Shown here: positions 35,739 to 48,970 of the stretch, one piece after another
Position numbering within the stretch: position 1 is the first letter of the stretch
Layout: each line of letters begins with the position of its first letter
Origin: Hevea brasiliensis
Lineage: Eukaryota; Streptophyta; Magnoliopsida; Malpighiales; Euphorbiaceae
DNA length: 64,000 bases
Direction of reading: 5' to 3'
Assembly: GCF_030052815.1 (NCBI RefSeq)
Contig: NC_079496.1
Location: 1,860,001-1,924,000 of the forward strand
Notes under the pieces: generated by a model
What the model was told of the DNA's origin: nothing
Database searches by the model: none
What the model saw: the letters and a program-made list of their open reading frames with translations, nothing else
Translations under genes and position numbers: made by a program

Positions 35739-38700
35739 CTAGAACCGCCGGATATCTTTAGGTGGCTTGAAGTTGAGGGGATGAGTTTCTGGGGTTGCAG
35801 TTTCATCCTCTTTCCACATTTTAATAGTCTTGTCTGCCTCACATGAAACAAGCCTTGAACCAGTTATATCATATGAGAGTGCATAAATACCAGCTTCACT
35901 ATCCAATGAGCCTGGAGCAAGGTAGCCATCATTGTTAAACTTCTCATTCCACATTAAAATAAAAGGGAAAAGATGGAGAGAGGAAAGGACATACCAGGCT
36001 GTACAATTGTTTGGGCTTGCTGGAAATTATGACCACTCCTCCAATCCCAGAACCACAGACTCCCATTATCACCTACAATAACATTTAGGGCAAACAATGA
36101 CAAAAAATAAGTCAAAATGGGACTTTGCTCCTCCCATCCATTCAAACAAAATTGAATCAACTTTAGGCCAAATGTTCTACAAAAAAGTCAAAATGGAATA
36201 GGTAAACTTGTTAGTGGTCAACTGGTCATCAGGGGCCAGGTTGCCTGCAGCCCAAACCTAAGGCCTAACTACATTTGGATCAGCTTAAGAATTGATATTG
36301 TACAGACCAACATAATCCCAACATAGTGATTCAGATCTTTATAAGATATAGAGGGGCAAATTCCTGCTTTTATGGCCAATGATTACACCACTTGGGCTGA
36401 CACTGGATGTTGGCCTTACTATTCCCAGCCTGCAATCCATAGTCAGCTCCAGATGCCAATTATCACATCATGACATATAACGCCAAGTAGAACTCAGATG
36501 ATAATTCATAGTGCACCAATTATTATCAATTTCATTTATATAGAGATAGTTCACACCTCCTGTAACCATTACACCATCCTCATTGATAGCCATTGCATTG
36601 ATGATTGTTTTCTGCTGAGAGCTGGTCCAATTAAAAAGTTAAAATGTCAGCTTTGTTAGAATTAACAACTACAACATGACACAGTATAATTTTGAAAGTT
36701 AATAGAAGAGGCACAAAAGAAGTCATAGCTCTTTGCATTTGTAGTTTTGCAAATATGAATTTGAACCACAGTCAAAATATCTGAGGGGAAACATACAATG
36801 CCCTTATTTTGAACAACTTTTCAAGATATGTATATCCACCTTTTTTCTTTAAAAGAACTCTTTTCGTTTCAGATGTTACCAGATTCATTTTCATTAGACA
36901 AGCAAGACTTTGCACCTACATTTTCAGCATATTTTCAGGAAATTGACAACAAATCACGCAAAGAACGTCATTATGGCACTTTCTTAGAAGCACAATGTAT
37001 GATTCTTATGAGTGAAGAATCTACGGACTGAGTACTAACACACTAGTCATCCTTGTTTGCAGGAAAGACGTGGTAATGCAGAATAGGAAGATTAGAATTT
37101 TATTTAGGAATTTTAATTATTATAGAATTAGGAAATTTAAAAAGTTTTCATTATTTAGGAATTTTATTATTATTAGGTCTATTATTTCCTAGTTTATCTT
37201 ATTTAGTATTCCTAATTAGAGTTGATTAGGATATCTATTCCTAAATTGATTAGAGTTGTAAGTTCTATAAATAAAGCTAATTTTATATTATTCAGTAGCT
37301 TTGACTATGATTATTATTGAGATTAAATAAAATTGTTGAGGATTAGTTTTCTTTTCAAGGATTGGTCCTTGATTTTTCCTAGTTCTTTATTCTTCTTCCT
37401 TTTGTTATACATCATGTGGACTCCACTAGGTAGATATCATGAACAAAATAATACTATCTAAATTAGTATTAACGGGCAGCTCACTTTACCACCCATGAAG
37501 GATGGTAACAACATAACAGGATGAAAAATATACACATGTGGACATTAAATATGCCAAACCAATTTCTAATTTCTTAGGATAAAGAAAGCATTCTAATTTC
37601 TTAGGATAAAGAAAGCAATCGATGATAAATGTTATGAATATTACTTGCAACTTTCTCTTTTTGATCTAAGGAATTGATTTTTACTGAGCAGAGTCATCAA
37701 CAACAATCTTGAGTCATCAAAACACACACACACATAACAGATACATGGGTGTTCATACATACTCAACTAAGCATTAATCCATATTAGTTATGGTTGGCTA
37801 TGTTGACCATTATAATATCCTATAACTAAAAACTTACAGCATGTTGTGCAAGAATTCTCCCTTTGGAAGGCTGAATTTCTTTATGTTGTCAGCTGATGCA
37901 GAGGCAAAGCAATTCCTGAACAAAATAAAATGAAAGAATAAGAATAAGAATAAGAATGGTGGCACAACCACAACATAATCAAATATAGCCTTTTGATTTA
38001 CAGAAAGTAACAGTTGGCATATACAGGCACCTACTCAGTAGGATGCAGTGCCATGGCTCGAACAGATTTCTTGTGGTGTGTGAGTGTTAACATAGTCTTA
38101 CCTGTAAGACAAAAACAATAGATACGGCAAAAGACAAAACTATAGTATAAATAAGAAAGAAGAGAAATCTCATAAGAAACGGAAATTACCATATCTTAGA
38201 TCCCAGAATTTAATGGTTGTGTCATGGGAACCAGTGACGACTTGTGGATCCTGGATAGATATAAGCATAATTAACCAACAATGTTATAACACATTTGAGC
38301 AACAAATATAGAAGAACTTGAGCTGTGAATACATAATTTATTGCTTGTCTCATCTTAAGTTGCATGCAAGCGTCACACATCAATCTCATTTAAGTATTAC
38401 TAGAAAGGTGAAGTCAACACATTCAGAGGAAGAAAAACAAAGCCTGAAACAGGAAAGGAGAAAGGAGGATGATGATGAATTGCATACCGTTGGTCGAGTA
38501 AAAACTGAGCATACTGTATTATCATGCCCAGACAGTGCAAAAACTTGAACTTTTGTTCGAACATCCCAGACCTGAGAATTTCTCCCAAAAGTTATCTTTC
38601 TAATCCTCCCAAATACAGAAAAAAAATAAATTTGCTTAGTGGATCCACAATTGGAGGGAAAAATCATACCCGGCAAACAGAGTCACGCCCCCCAGTTAGC

Positions 38701-41700
38701 AAAAGGTCAATAGTGGGATGAAGAGCCAAGCAATAGACACCACTTAAATGGCCATGATAAGACCGGACAGCCTAAACAACCAATTATACACTTTAAAAAT
38801 CGGCCACTTAAAACAGGAATGCTTTTTATCATTTTTTTCAATGGATAGGGAGATTTGAATAGTTGAATTAGGTTGAAGTTCTCACCTTGTTCTGTTCAAG
38901 GTCCCAGCATTTCACCTGTTTGTCATCACCAGCAGAAAACATATAGGTATGTCTTTGGCTGACAGCAAGACCTTCAAGGGAAAAACATTCTTGCCATATT
39001 AATATCTTAACATCACTTAGTCAATAGAGTGCCACCAATGATCTCAACCAACCTCGGATTTGTTCAATGTGTCCAGTCAATGTGAGCTTCAACCTTCCAC
39101 TTCCTACATCCCATATCTGATCAACCAAAATTCAGTGAGAGAAGAAAATCTGTCAGAAAATTGATTCTCCAAATGGTTAAGTCCAATATATTATAGTCTA
39201 AATGAGGCAAGGGTATGAAAAATTCTAATCGAACAAAACTATTTTGGAACTACCGATAGGTTGTAACTTTTCCAACAATATAGATTAATATAGAAAAACT
39301 AGATTAATATAGAGAAACTGTTTTCGTCCTGGCTCCATCCATTTTCCCACAAAGACCTAACTTTGATGGGCAACATTCTAATTAAAATGGTCCATGCTCC
39401 CAGCTTTCTAAGATTTTACCCATTTTCTGACAAGATTTGCAAAGTATTTTCTAAATACTAAAAAAGAAATTATATTAGTTTTTGAAGTTTGCAAATCTCC
39501 AAGTTTTATGATAACATATTCAGATCAAGCCATCCAAAAAAAGTTCAGAAGTTAATACCTTAATTGTGCGATCTGCAGAACCAGTACAAAACCATGAATT
39601 ACTTGGATCAAATGCGATAGATCTCACCCATCCCAAATGGCCACTTATGACCTACAAAATCAATTCAATGAATGTCAAAAACCACCTCTCAGTTCTAAGA
39701 AATTGCTGCAGACAAACCAACATATAAAGACAATGTCATATTATATGCCCCAGTCAATACTTTTAAGTATCACTAACATAATGACAAGTAGATCAACCAA
39801 CCCCAGAAGCTATAAAGGCTACAAATAGAGACATTCAGAAAAAGGATTAACCAATACTACAGAATCAAGTCCTATGATAAGCAGCGAAGCCAAAAGTCTG
39901 ACCATCGTAACTACGGGCACTTATGAGTTATGACCAGCTAAATGATGCACACTATATATGGTAAAAAAAAAAAAAATTTCTTCCAACTATTTTACTGCTA
40001 TAATTATTGACGGAAACAAATTTGATTAATTTTGTAATTTGCAGTTTTTTCCAACAATTAATTTATTAATTTTGTAATTTGCAAGCAATCACAAATTTTA
40101 TACAACACTACATTGCCACCCACCCACCCAATAATAACAAAATTTAAAAGGTTTTTACCCTGTAGTTCTTCCATGGAGGATGCCACACAGGACGTGGCCA
40201 TTTGCTTGGGATCCTTTCCATTATAGCAGATGTAGAGAACCTAGAAGATGGAGAGAATAAATGTTAAACCAAAAATATGCTATATTATTTGTAAACATCA
40301 ATGAGGAATATAATGCATACTACACAATCAAAATAAGGGAATACCAAATATATTATCAATATGTGCTCCTTAAGTAGATTTAAACATTACCCTCTACAAT
40401 AATTTCAGATTCCTTTTTCTTTCATCATGCTACATATTATAAAAAACATATCCAATTAAAGTGTCACTATATAATAGCAGAGAAAATCAATTTTAAAACT
40501 CTAGCTCTAGCCAGATAAGCAATGAAGAAAAGCATAATCAGTCCAGTAAGAGTAACCAAAAATGTAGCAACATGTAGACAGGCTTATTTGCCTCATAGAT
40601 TATCAGTTATCTCAGAACAAACACAACATGGAGGAAGACTGAAACCTTTCAGATGATCCAAGACCAGAAATCACTGCAGTGCTTTTGCCCTGTGGCCCAA
40701 GGTCATTTCTGAAAAAAGAACCATAAAAGTAACTAGCATCAATAGCAAAAGCTTTCTCTAGAAAACAATAACGATAGCAGAGATGAATGAAAAAAGAATA
40801 GGCAGTGAGAGATGTGAAAAAGGTAATGATAATAAGATGAAACATCACTATCCACAAAATCTTCCTAAGAAAAAATGCATGGAGGAATATAAGGTAGGGA
40901 AGGATGAAGAGCACTCACGGTCCCTTCGGTTGCACAGATGGACCAACAACCAATGCATTTTGAGCCGCACCCTTCTGCGAGTCCCTAGAATCATCAGGCC
41001 CTGAATAACGATGAAAAGCTTTATACAAAGATCTAGGCTAATTGCATCAACATTTGATACCAAAGTCAACAATATTGTCAAAAAAATTCCCTCAAAATTT
41101 TTTGAAACCTGTTCTTGAATCAATTGGCAGAGAAAACCATTTACCTTTACAACAATGTTGCACAGAAAACAAAAATTCTATCTTAATTCTTTGTATGCTT
41201 GAACATAGCATCTTCTTGGTTATATCAACAAGATAGTTGACAGAGGCCCAGGGATTTTCTTAAAAGGGAAAAAAGATGGTTGAGCACAACACTTTTTGGG
41301 CATAAATAAAATTAATGGGCCATACCCTCATTCCATCTCACACCCCAACCCTTCTTTCTGGAATGATGAAGAACATCTATGGCTTCATTAAGCCTTAGAC
41401 ACATGATTCTGCACACAGAACCACATATCAGGTAAGCTTTTAATTTAACCCGAGACCTTTAGGTTCATCAGACATGTGTCCCACCATACAAGCCACTAGT
41501 TTAGGTTCTTATTTCAAGATGAGCAGTCATTGTGATTCCCTCAATCTATAGACAACCTCATACATCAGAATGGAAAAGAAAAGCAACCAACCCACCCAAT
41601 GCCAAACAAACGACTCACCTGGAAGAGCGAGAACATTCGAAGGCACTGAAGATTGATTGCCACGATCGGTTGTAGTAGAAATAACTGGTCTTGGAAGTTC

Positions 41701-42124
41701 ATTTGAGCTTTTAATTCCTTTGTACTCAGCATTTATCTACACAGTGAATTAGAATTATATTTAGAACCCATAACACAACAGCTTCATTCCCAAATAATCC
41801 TAACATCAAATCTAAAACACAATTTAAGTAAATCAAAGATAGTTCACTAACCTTGTGGCTCAAGCGAATATTTTTACTGCATCAAGACAATAAGAAAGCC
41901 AATCAGTTTTCAGATGAGGTATAATTAAAACATAAAGAACCAGAAAAATTAGGGATCCACAGTAACCTTTCGGGATCGGAAGGAGCTAGCTGGTCGTGAA
42001 TTGGAGAGAAGAGATCGAGCGCGCGCTTTAGGGATTTAAAACTAAGCTTCTTCACGGACTGTGGCTCCACTGGCTCCATCTCCTGGGTAGGCCCTGGCAT
42101 TTCGTCCTTCAATGGCCTCTGCAA
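35739..42124 (-). CDS. PRL1: PRL1 (pleiotropic regulatory locus 1) WD40 splicing factor
   Basis: Nuclear WD40 component of the MOS4-associated/NineTeen spliceosome complex (PLRG1 homologue). Seventeen exons: 41967-42124, 41862-41886, 41619-41736, 40919-41000, 40646-40708, 40159-40240, 39559-39651, 39053-39116, 38886-38971, 38670-38771, 38488-38571, 38190-38250, 38035-38101, 37838-37915, 36557-36622, 35993-36072, 35739-35911. They sum to 493 codons plus stop. The N-terminal block has [19 protein letters not shown] and IRLSHK. The conserved linker [18 protein letters not shown] precedes seven WD40 blades, from [15 protein letters not shown] to [13 protein letters not shown]. It ends [13 protein letters not shown]. 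Starting at the second in-frame Met (42100, [10 protein letters not shown]) gives 485 residues, close to Arabidopsis PRL1 (486), so that may be the true start. Intact. Confidence 0.96.
37065..37420. mobile_element. Possible solo LTR in a PRL1 intron
   Basis: A block in the 1.2 kb intron between exons 36557-36622 and 37838-37915. It has repeated ttaggaatttt motifs, then a TATA-like ctataaataaag at about 37265-37276, an LTR-like layout on the + strand. I could not find clean TG/CA ends or a target duplication, so the limits are approximate. Confidence 0.3.
37563..37618. repeat. 27-bp tandem duplication in a PRL1 intron
   Basis: Two adjacent copies of ttctaatttcttaggataaa followed by gaaagca. 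Non-coding. Confidence 0.8.
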
Positions 42125-43547
42125 GTAGCTACCAGTGAACGCTAGGGTTTTTAAGTGAGTTATAAAATGGAGAGGGGATTAGAAATTAGAGGGAACCCGG
42201 GCCCGATTCAATGCCCATATGTGACAATAACCAGCCCGAATTAGCAGTGTCATTACCTGTCGAAGAATAAAGTGAGAAAAAAAATTAAAATAATTATAAA
42301 AAATTACGAATAAAAATATATATTATTTTTATTTATATTGATTAATTAACGATGTTATTGTATTATTTGATTGGATAATAATTAATCATCTGCAGTGATT
42401 ATTATCATTTTGCAAATAATCGCTGGTGTTAATTAGGATATTTATATTATATAGTTTATTCGTGTTTTAAAAATAAGTTTTTTATTTGATAAATATTTTA
42501 TTTTTTTTAATAGAGTAATAAACTCACGAACGAGAGTTGACCATTTTTTTCTAACACAAAAAAAAAAAAGAATAATACTTAAAAAAATAGTTAGTTGAAT
42601 TTAGATTTAAAGGGTGAATTTAGTTGAAAAGGATCACAGCTTTCATTTCTTATTAATTAGAATTTAATTTTATTAGAAAATTTATTTAAAAATTTTCAAT
42701 GAATCATCTTCTTTAAATTATCTGAGTAGGGAACTTAACTTAAATATATATAAATTGGCTCCAAAATATCATTGATAATAAATAATTGGATTAGATTTGA
42801 GTAATTTTTATAAATTATTTCTGAATTTTGTTTCGTGTCTTATTTTTATTTTTTATTTTTTATTTTAATTTATTATTAAAAATGTTTAAATTTCAACTTT
42901 ATTTCGCAAAAAAATTCTTCTAATTTGTATTATCAGATTAAAAAATTCTCTAAACTATAAACTATAATGTGACATCTATAGATCCAATTTTAATACTTTT
43001 AAATGAAGGTAAATTTTTTTATTTTCTAAAAAAATCTTTGTGGTAGTCAAATGGTGATTAAAATGACCGATATTTTTAAGTGTGAAAAGAAAAAAAAAAA
43101 CTTAAAAAATAAGTTCATTATTTTTTTAATATGGAAACATACTACATATCTTTATTGTGAGTAACCTTAAGTTACTCTGATTATACATTTCCAGCTCTAA
43201 TCTTTATTGTGAGTAGTCTTAAGTTATTCTGATTATACATATTTTAGTAAGGAAGGTGGTGGTAATAGGGGGGAGCATTCAGTCGGTTCGGTTCCGAACC
43301 AAACTAAACTCCAAAAACAGAAAAATCAAATCAATTAAAAAAATAAACCGAACCAAACTGATTATTTAAGAATAATCAAATCGAACCAAATCAAAAAATA
43401 ATGATTCAATTCGGTTTCGTTACATTAAGCCGAAAATATTTTAGGTTAATTTCTATTCTTTGGGCTGAGCTTGAATAGATAATTGGACTGGATAAGGGCC
43501 TTGAGACTTATGCATATTGGCTTGAAAAATTATTTTGGTCATTTTAC
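42125..43547. other. Spacer upstream of PRL1
   Basis: Contains the PRL1 leader and promoter near 42125-42260, then AT-rich sequence. A 52-bp tandem duplication (tctttattgtgagta units at 43149 and 43201) is present. The last 270 bases hold a ggttcggtt-rich element that continues at 56745 beyond the copia insertion. Confidence 0.55.
43280..43547. repeat. ggttcggtt-rich element, left part
   Basis: Dense cggttcgg/ccgaacc words in both orientations within AT-rich sequence. The same word style resumes immediately beyond the copia element at 56745-56910, so the copia insertion appears to have split one element. Confidence 0.5.
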
Positions 43548-45642
43548 TGAAGGAGCGGAAGCATAGTGATTTGTTCATTAAAGCATTGAATTTCAAAATT
43601 TTTCTTATAGGGTTACATGCATCATGTCACATCTCTTATGTGCCTAATTGATTTCAATGCTCAATTGCATATTAAAACACATTTAATATGTGTTAGGATC
43701 TATATTTGCTATTCAAGATTGTGAATTAACAAATTAATTCATTTAAACCCTAGTTTAAAAGAGGAGTTTGAGCACTAACCTCTTTGATGCACTATGGATG
43801 TAATTGGCATATTAAGGAAGCACCTAGGACCCCAAGTGTCGTCCCTCTAGTTTGTTCACACCAAGATCACAAATGGACAGCCCCCAAATCAGTTTCTCAA
43901 GTCTTGCCAACCAATTATAATTTGAGTTTTTGCCTTTAGAGAGGTTGTATGTGTGTATAGGACACTAGAAATAATTTCGAGCAGTTTTAATTCAAAGAAA
44001 TTTGGCAAATTCTCTTTGAATTGATGAGAAAATATGAAGAGGAGAGGGGAGAGAGGTGTGCCGCCACCTTTAGACAAGAGAGTGTTTTCTTTTATTCTTC
44101 TTTCTTTTCCCTCTTATAATTAGGTCATTAAGTTACTTAAACCCTATGCCACATGTCACCTCCACATTGTATCTTATTTTTAATTGACTTAATCTTGACT
44201 TTGATCACCTTGCATGATAAGAAGATAAATGGCAAACTTATATAATGCCATGTGTTACCATCTCATGGTGTCACGTGTCACCATCTCATTGTGCCACATG
44301 TCAGCATGTGAAATTATCAAATTACCCTTATGTTGTAATTTTGAGTTCTCAACCCAAAATCATTATTTCTCCTCTTGTAATCAATTTATATCAAATATAA
44401 ATTAATTAATATTTATTAATTAATTTCTTACAATTAAATTCATATTTAAACACTTTAAATATAAATTTAACTTATACTATACATCCAATAACCTAGATTT
44501 GGTTTCAATCCATGCTAGAGACTTTGTAATCTTATTGCAAATCAAACATATTTAATTAATTGATTAAACTCTTTAATTAATCAATTAAATCACATTTTAC
44601 TTGGTGATTATCTTGTGTATATGTGTGACTCACTAGACTCATCACTAATTGGCGATGAGATATGATATTAACTCTTAATATCATCAGAACTCTTTCTTAC
44701 CATAAATGATTTCTCTAAATCATTTTAAGCATCTCATAGACTATGGTTGACACGTAGTATAGCGTGCCATTGCCACCCAATCAGTAACAAGGAATACCTT
44801 AAATGAACCTATAATCATATGTTACCATGCACTAGAATCTCCCCGTTACAAAATCCCAATTTGAGCTGGAGTCATGGTTTATGTCAAACCCCATTTGCTA
44901 TGAATATTATGTTCTCTTTTAATTCCAATTCTTGATTAATTAGATTTTCTTGTCATAAACTTTTTTCTGACTAAATCTGTCTGTCCTAGCCAGGAACTTG
45001 AAACATTAAGAACAATTAAATGAACATAGGATTTTATTTCTATTTACTTAGGGTAACAGATTCCATCTTGATCAACAACTATCTCCACATATAACTAGTA
45101 GGAGCCAACACATGCTCATATACCCATACACAGTACAAATATGAAAGCAGTATCAAACTCAAACCACCTATATACAAGATAACTGTGTTATCTCATGTCT
45201 AAAGATTATATGCACTGATATGATATATGACAAGGCATTGACAAGAGTAAACTCCATGTGCTTGTCATATGCGTCACTGGTTCGATCTACTTATCATGTA
45301 TAAGTGCCTATCATGTTTGTTATGTGGCATGAGACTCACCACTCCATCTTATTTATATCTCATATAAATACCTTAGGAACAAATATGATTACAATCTTTC
45401 TTGATAAGTCATATCCTGTGTGAAGTATCCTCAATTGTGAACTAATTTATGATACTTTATGCTAAAAATACTGTCATTTATATTCTTAACAACTTAATAA
45501 TAGAATTTATAACAAAATATCAATTGATCTTTTCTATTACACATAAATACATTATGTAAATGGAAAAGTGAAATTGCCTTTTATTAATAAAATATGCACA
45601 AGATACATACAAAATGATATGCTCTAGGGCATACTACTAACA
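43548..45642 (-). repeat. 3' LTR of the copia element
   Basis: 2,095 bp, bounded on the + strand by tg and ca. It pairs with 54657-56739. Relative to the 5' LTR it lacks about 33 bp near 44195. Confidence 0.93.
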
Positions 45643-45657
45643 ATCTTCCACTAGCAC
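45643..45657 (-). promoter_or_regulatory. Polypurine tract of the copia element
   Basis: The minus strand reads CTAGTGGAAGAT directly before the 3' LTR start TGTTAG. It is the second-strand priming site. Confidence 0.75.
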
Positions 45658-46323
45658 TAGAGCCATTCATTACAATATCTTAGACCCATCTTCTCAAGAT
45701 GTCGGTCTAACTGAGCTTGTGACATAGGCTTAGTGAATAGATCAGCTGAATTTTCAGCTGATGCTATTTTCTGCATGGCTACATCGCCTCGCCCAACTAT
45801 CTCTCTGATAATGTGGTAGTGCCTTTCTATGTGTTTGGATTTCTGGTGAGACCGGGGTTCCTTATATCCAAACAACCTCTTTTGCAGCATCTGATGCAAC
45901 AATGTATTTAGCATCTACAGTGGAATCAGCAGTCGTACTCTATTTGGAACTCTTCCAACTAACTACACCTCCATTACAAATGAACACAAACCCAGAGGTA
46001 GACTTTCTATCATTGATATTTGATTGAAAATCAGAATCAGTATAACCATTCAATTGCAAGTCACCACCTCCATAAATCAAGAATAAATCCTTAGTTCTTC
46101 TCAAGTACTTAAGGATATTATTGACAGCTATCCAGTGTTCCAAACCTGGATTGGATTGAAACCTGTTAGTCAAACTAACAGCATATGCGATATTCGGCCT
46201 AGTACACATCATTGCATACATCAAACTTCTAATAGCCGAAGCATATGGAATCCTGGCCATTTTATCTCTTTCTTCAGGTGTCTTTAGAGGCGTCTCTTTA
46301 GAAAGGTGGATACCATGTCTCAC
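45657..46323 (-). pseudogene. copia RNase H domain (decayed)
   Basis: Two open pieces, 45940-46323 and 45657-45914, in different frames. The first holds ARIPYASAIRSLMYAMMCTR and YTDSDFQSNINDRKSTSG with the RNase H acidic residues. The second has SKHIERHYHIIREIV and SAENSADLFTKP, the normal end of copia pol. Confidence 0.85.
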
Positions 46324-47331
46324 TGGTAATAATCATCTATTGGAATCAAGCATGTTAAACCTCTTTAACACCTTTTCCAAGTATAGACTTTGGGGTAAAT
46401 CAATTATTCTTTTCGCTCTATCTCTATAGATGCGAATTTCAAGAATATAGGTTGCCTCCCCTAAGTCTTTCATGGAGAATGTATTTGACAATCATACCTT
46501 TACAGTTGTCAACTTACCTATGTCATTACCTATCAACAGAATATCATCCACATTTAAGACAATGAAAGTGATAGCACTATCACCAACCTTCTTATATACA
46601 CATGGTTCATCCACATTTTTGATAAAACCAAATGACTTAATGGCTTCATCAAAACGGATGTTCCAACTCCTCGAAGCTTGTTTTAACCCATAACTGGATC
46701 ACTTTAGCTTGCATACCTTGGAACCATCTTGGGATTCAAAATTCCTAGGTTGTTTCATGAAAATGTTTTCGTCAATGTATCCATTGAGAAAAGCTATTTT
46801 AACATCCATCTGTCAAATCATATAATCATAGTATGCAGCTATTGCTAATAGAATCCTAATTGATTTAACCATGGTAACAGGTGAGAAAGTCTCCTCATAG
46901 TCGATTCCTTACCTTTGGCGAAACTCTTTCGCTACTAGCCTTGCTTTATAGGTTTTTACCTTTCCATCAGAACCAATTTTTTTCTTGAAAATCCATTTAT
47001 TCCCTATAGGTACAATACCTTCAGGTGAGTCAACAAGGTCCCAAACTTGGTTCTTATGCATGGAATCAATTTTCAATTTCATAGCTTCAATCCATTTTGA
47101 AGAGTCTATATCTGATATAGCTTCTTCATAGGTAAGTGGATCATCTCCATGATCTACTTCTTTATGAGTAAACAACTCTTGTTCATCTTCATGAAAAAAA
47201 CCATATCTCATTGGTGGGTGAGATATCCTAGTTGATCTGCGAGGAATTACTGTAGATGTTTCATCAATAGGTGTAGGTTGACTAGATTGATCTATATCCA
47301 TTTGATCTGTTGGCTGCTCAGAATTCTCCAA
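46324..47331 (-). pseudogene. copia reverse transcriptase (decayed)
   Basis: Starts with an open piece at 46909-47331 including SSKWIEAMKLKIDSMHKNQVW and VKTYKARLVAKEF. It continues through stops with AFLNGYIDENIFMKQP and the catalytic LNVDDILLIG (normally YVDDI/ML) near 46520-46560. Several in-frame stops are visible. Confidence 0.85.
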
Positions 47332-48600
47332 TTCTAACTCTATTTGCCTTCCTTTGTCACCTTCTTCAATGAACTATTATTCAAGAAATATGGCATCTCT
47401 GCTTATCACAACCTTTTGTGATGTAGGCACATAAAAATAATATCCAAAACTTTCTTTTGGATATCCAACAAATCGACATTTTTCTAATCTGGTTTTCAAT
47501 TTATTAGTGTTCAGCTTTTTAATGTAAGCCAGACAACCCCAAATCTTAACATGCTTAAGACTTGGTTTTCTTCCATGCCATATCTCATAAGGTGTGGAAG
47601 AAACTAATTTTGATGGAATCCTATTCAGAATATGCAAAGCTGATTCTAATGCAAATCATCAAAAGGAGATTGGCATATCAGTATAGCTCATCATACTACG
47701 TACCATATCTAATAAGGTACGATTTCTCTTTTCAAATACACCATTCAACTGTGGCATTCCTGGAGGAGTCAGCTGGGAAACAATGCCATGTTCTTTCAAG
47801 TATTCATCAAATTTAGTACTTAAGTATTCACCTCTACGATTTGATCAAAGAGTTTTAATACTTTTTTCTGTTTGATTTTCTATTTTATATTTAAATTCTT
47901 TGAACTTTTCAAAGGATTCATGTTTGTATTTCACCAAATACAAATATAAAAACTTTGATTTATCATCAGTAAAGGTAATAAAGTAATGAAAACCGCCTCT
48001 AGCTATTTTCTTAAATGGACCACATACATCACTATGTATTAGCACCAAAATATTTTTATCTCTTAGTCCTTGTCCAACAAAGGGTGATCTAGTCATTTTG
48101 CCTTGAAGGCAGGATTCACAAGTTGGAGTAGGTTCAGAACCCAATGAGGATAAAATCTCTATTTTCTCTAGTTTTATAATTCTATCTTATGTAACATGAC
48201 ATAATCTTAAGTGCCAAATATATTTTGAACTTGAGTTGATTTTTATCATGGCATTACATTCATTTAGATTGCTTGTATTAGATTTATATTTAACATTATT
48301 ATCTAAATAATAAAGTCCATCATGCATATAACCCGAGCCAACATATTTATTTTCAAAATAAATATTGCAAACATCATTTGTAAACTGAATTTCATAACCA
48401 TTTCTAATCAAACTAGATATAGAAATGATGTTCTTAAAAGCATCAAGTACATGCAAAACATTATTTAAATACAAAATATGTCCACACATATAAAAAGATT
48501 TAGATCCTATGGCTAAAGCTTCAATAGTTGAGCCATCGCCAATCCGGAGTCTAATATCTCGAGTATGCAAGCTGCTACTATTTGCTAGTTCCTGCATATC
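47332..48600 (-). pseudogene. copia integrase (decayed)
   Basis: Open pieces at 48187-48597, 47845-48144 and 47377-47637. The zinc-binding HHCC region is recognisable by WHLRLCH and CESCLQGKMTRSPF, and the catalytic core by VLIHSDVCGPF and FHYFITFTDDKSKF. YEIWHGRKPSLKHVKIWGC marks the C-terminal part. Confidence 0.85.
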
Positions 48601-48970
48601 ATAAGTAATGTGAGAACTAGCACCAGTATCTAAAACCTAAGCTGTAGATGAACTATGAGTAGCGTTAGAATCTAAATAACAAGATATAGATATATTTTCT
48701 GAAGGTGTATCATTCTTGTCCTTCAGGGAAGCAAGATACTCTGGGCAGTTTCTTTTTCAGTGCCTATCTTTCTGGCAGTGAAAACACTTTCCTTTGCCTC
48801 TATCAGCTTTGATCTTTGCTTTCTGTTTGGCTATCTTCTTGGAAGGTCTAGAACTTGAGGTTTCTTCTTCTTATTGCCCTTCTTCTTGTTAGACTTTCCA
48901 GTAAAAGAATATGCAATCAAAGATACCTCTTTTCCTTTATTACCCGACATATTCTTTTGGGCAATAACCA
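48601..48970 (-). pseudogene. copia gag 3' part and protease start
   Basis: Contains the gag zinc knuckle CFHCQKDRHWKRNC (with a stop at the Trp position) near 48750-48790, and the protease active site VLDTGASSHIT near 48606-48640. Gag resumes here after the nested LTR. Confidence 0.8.
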
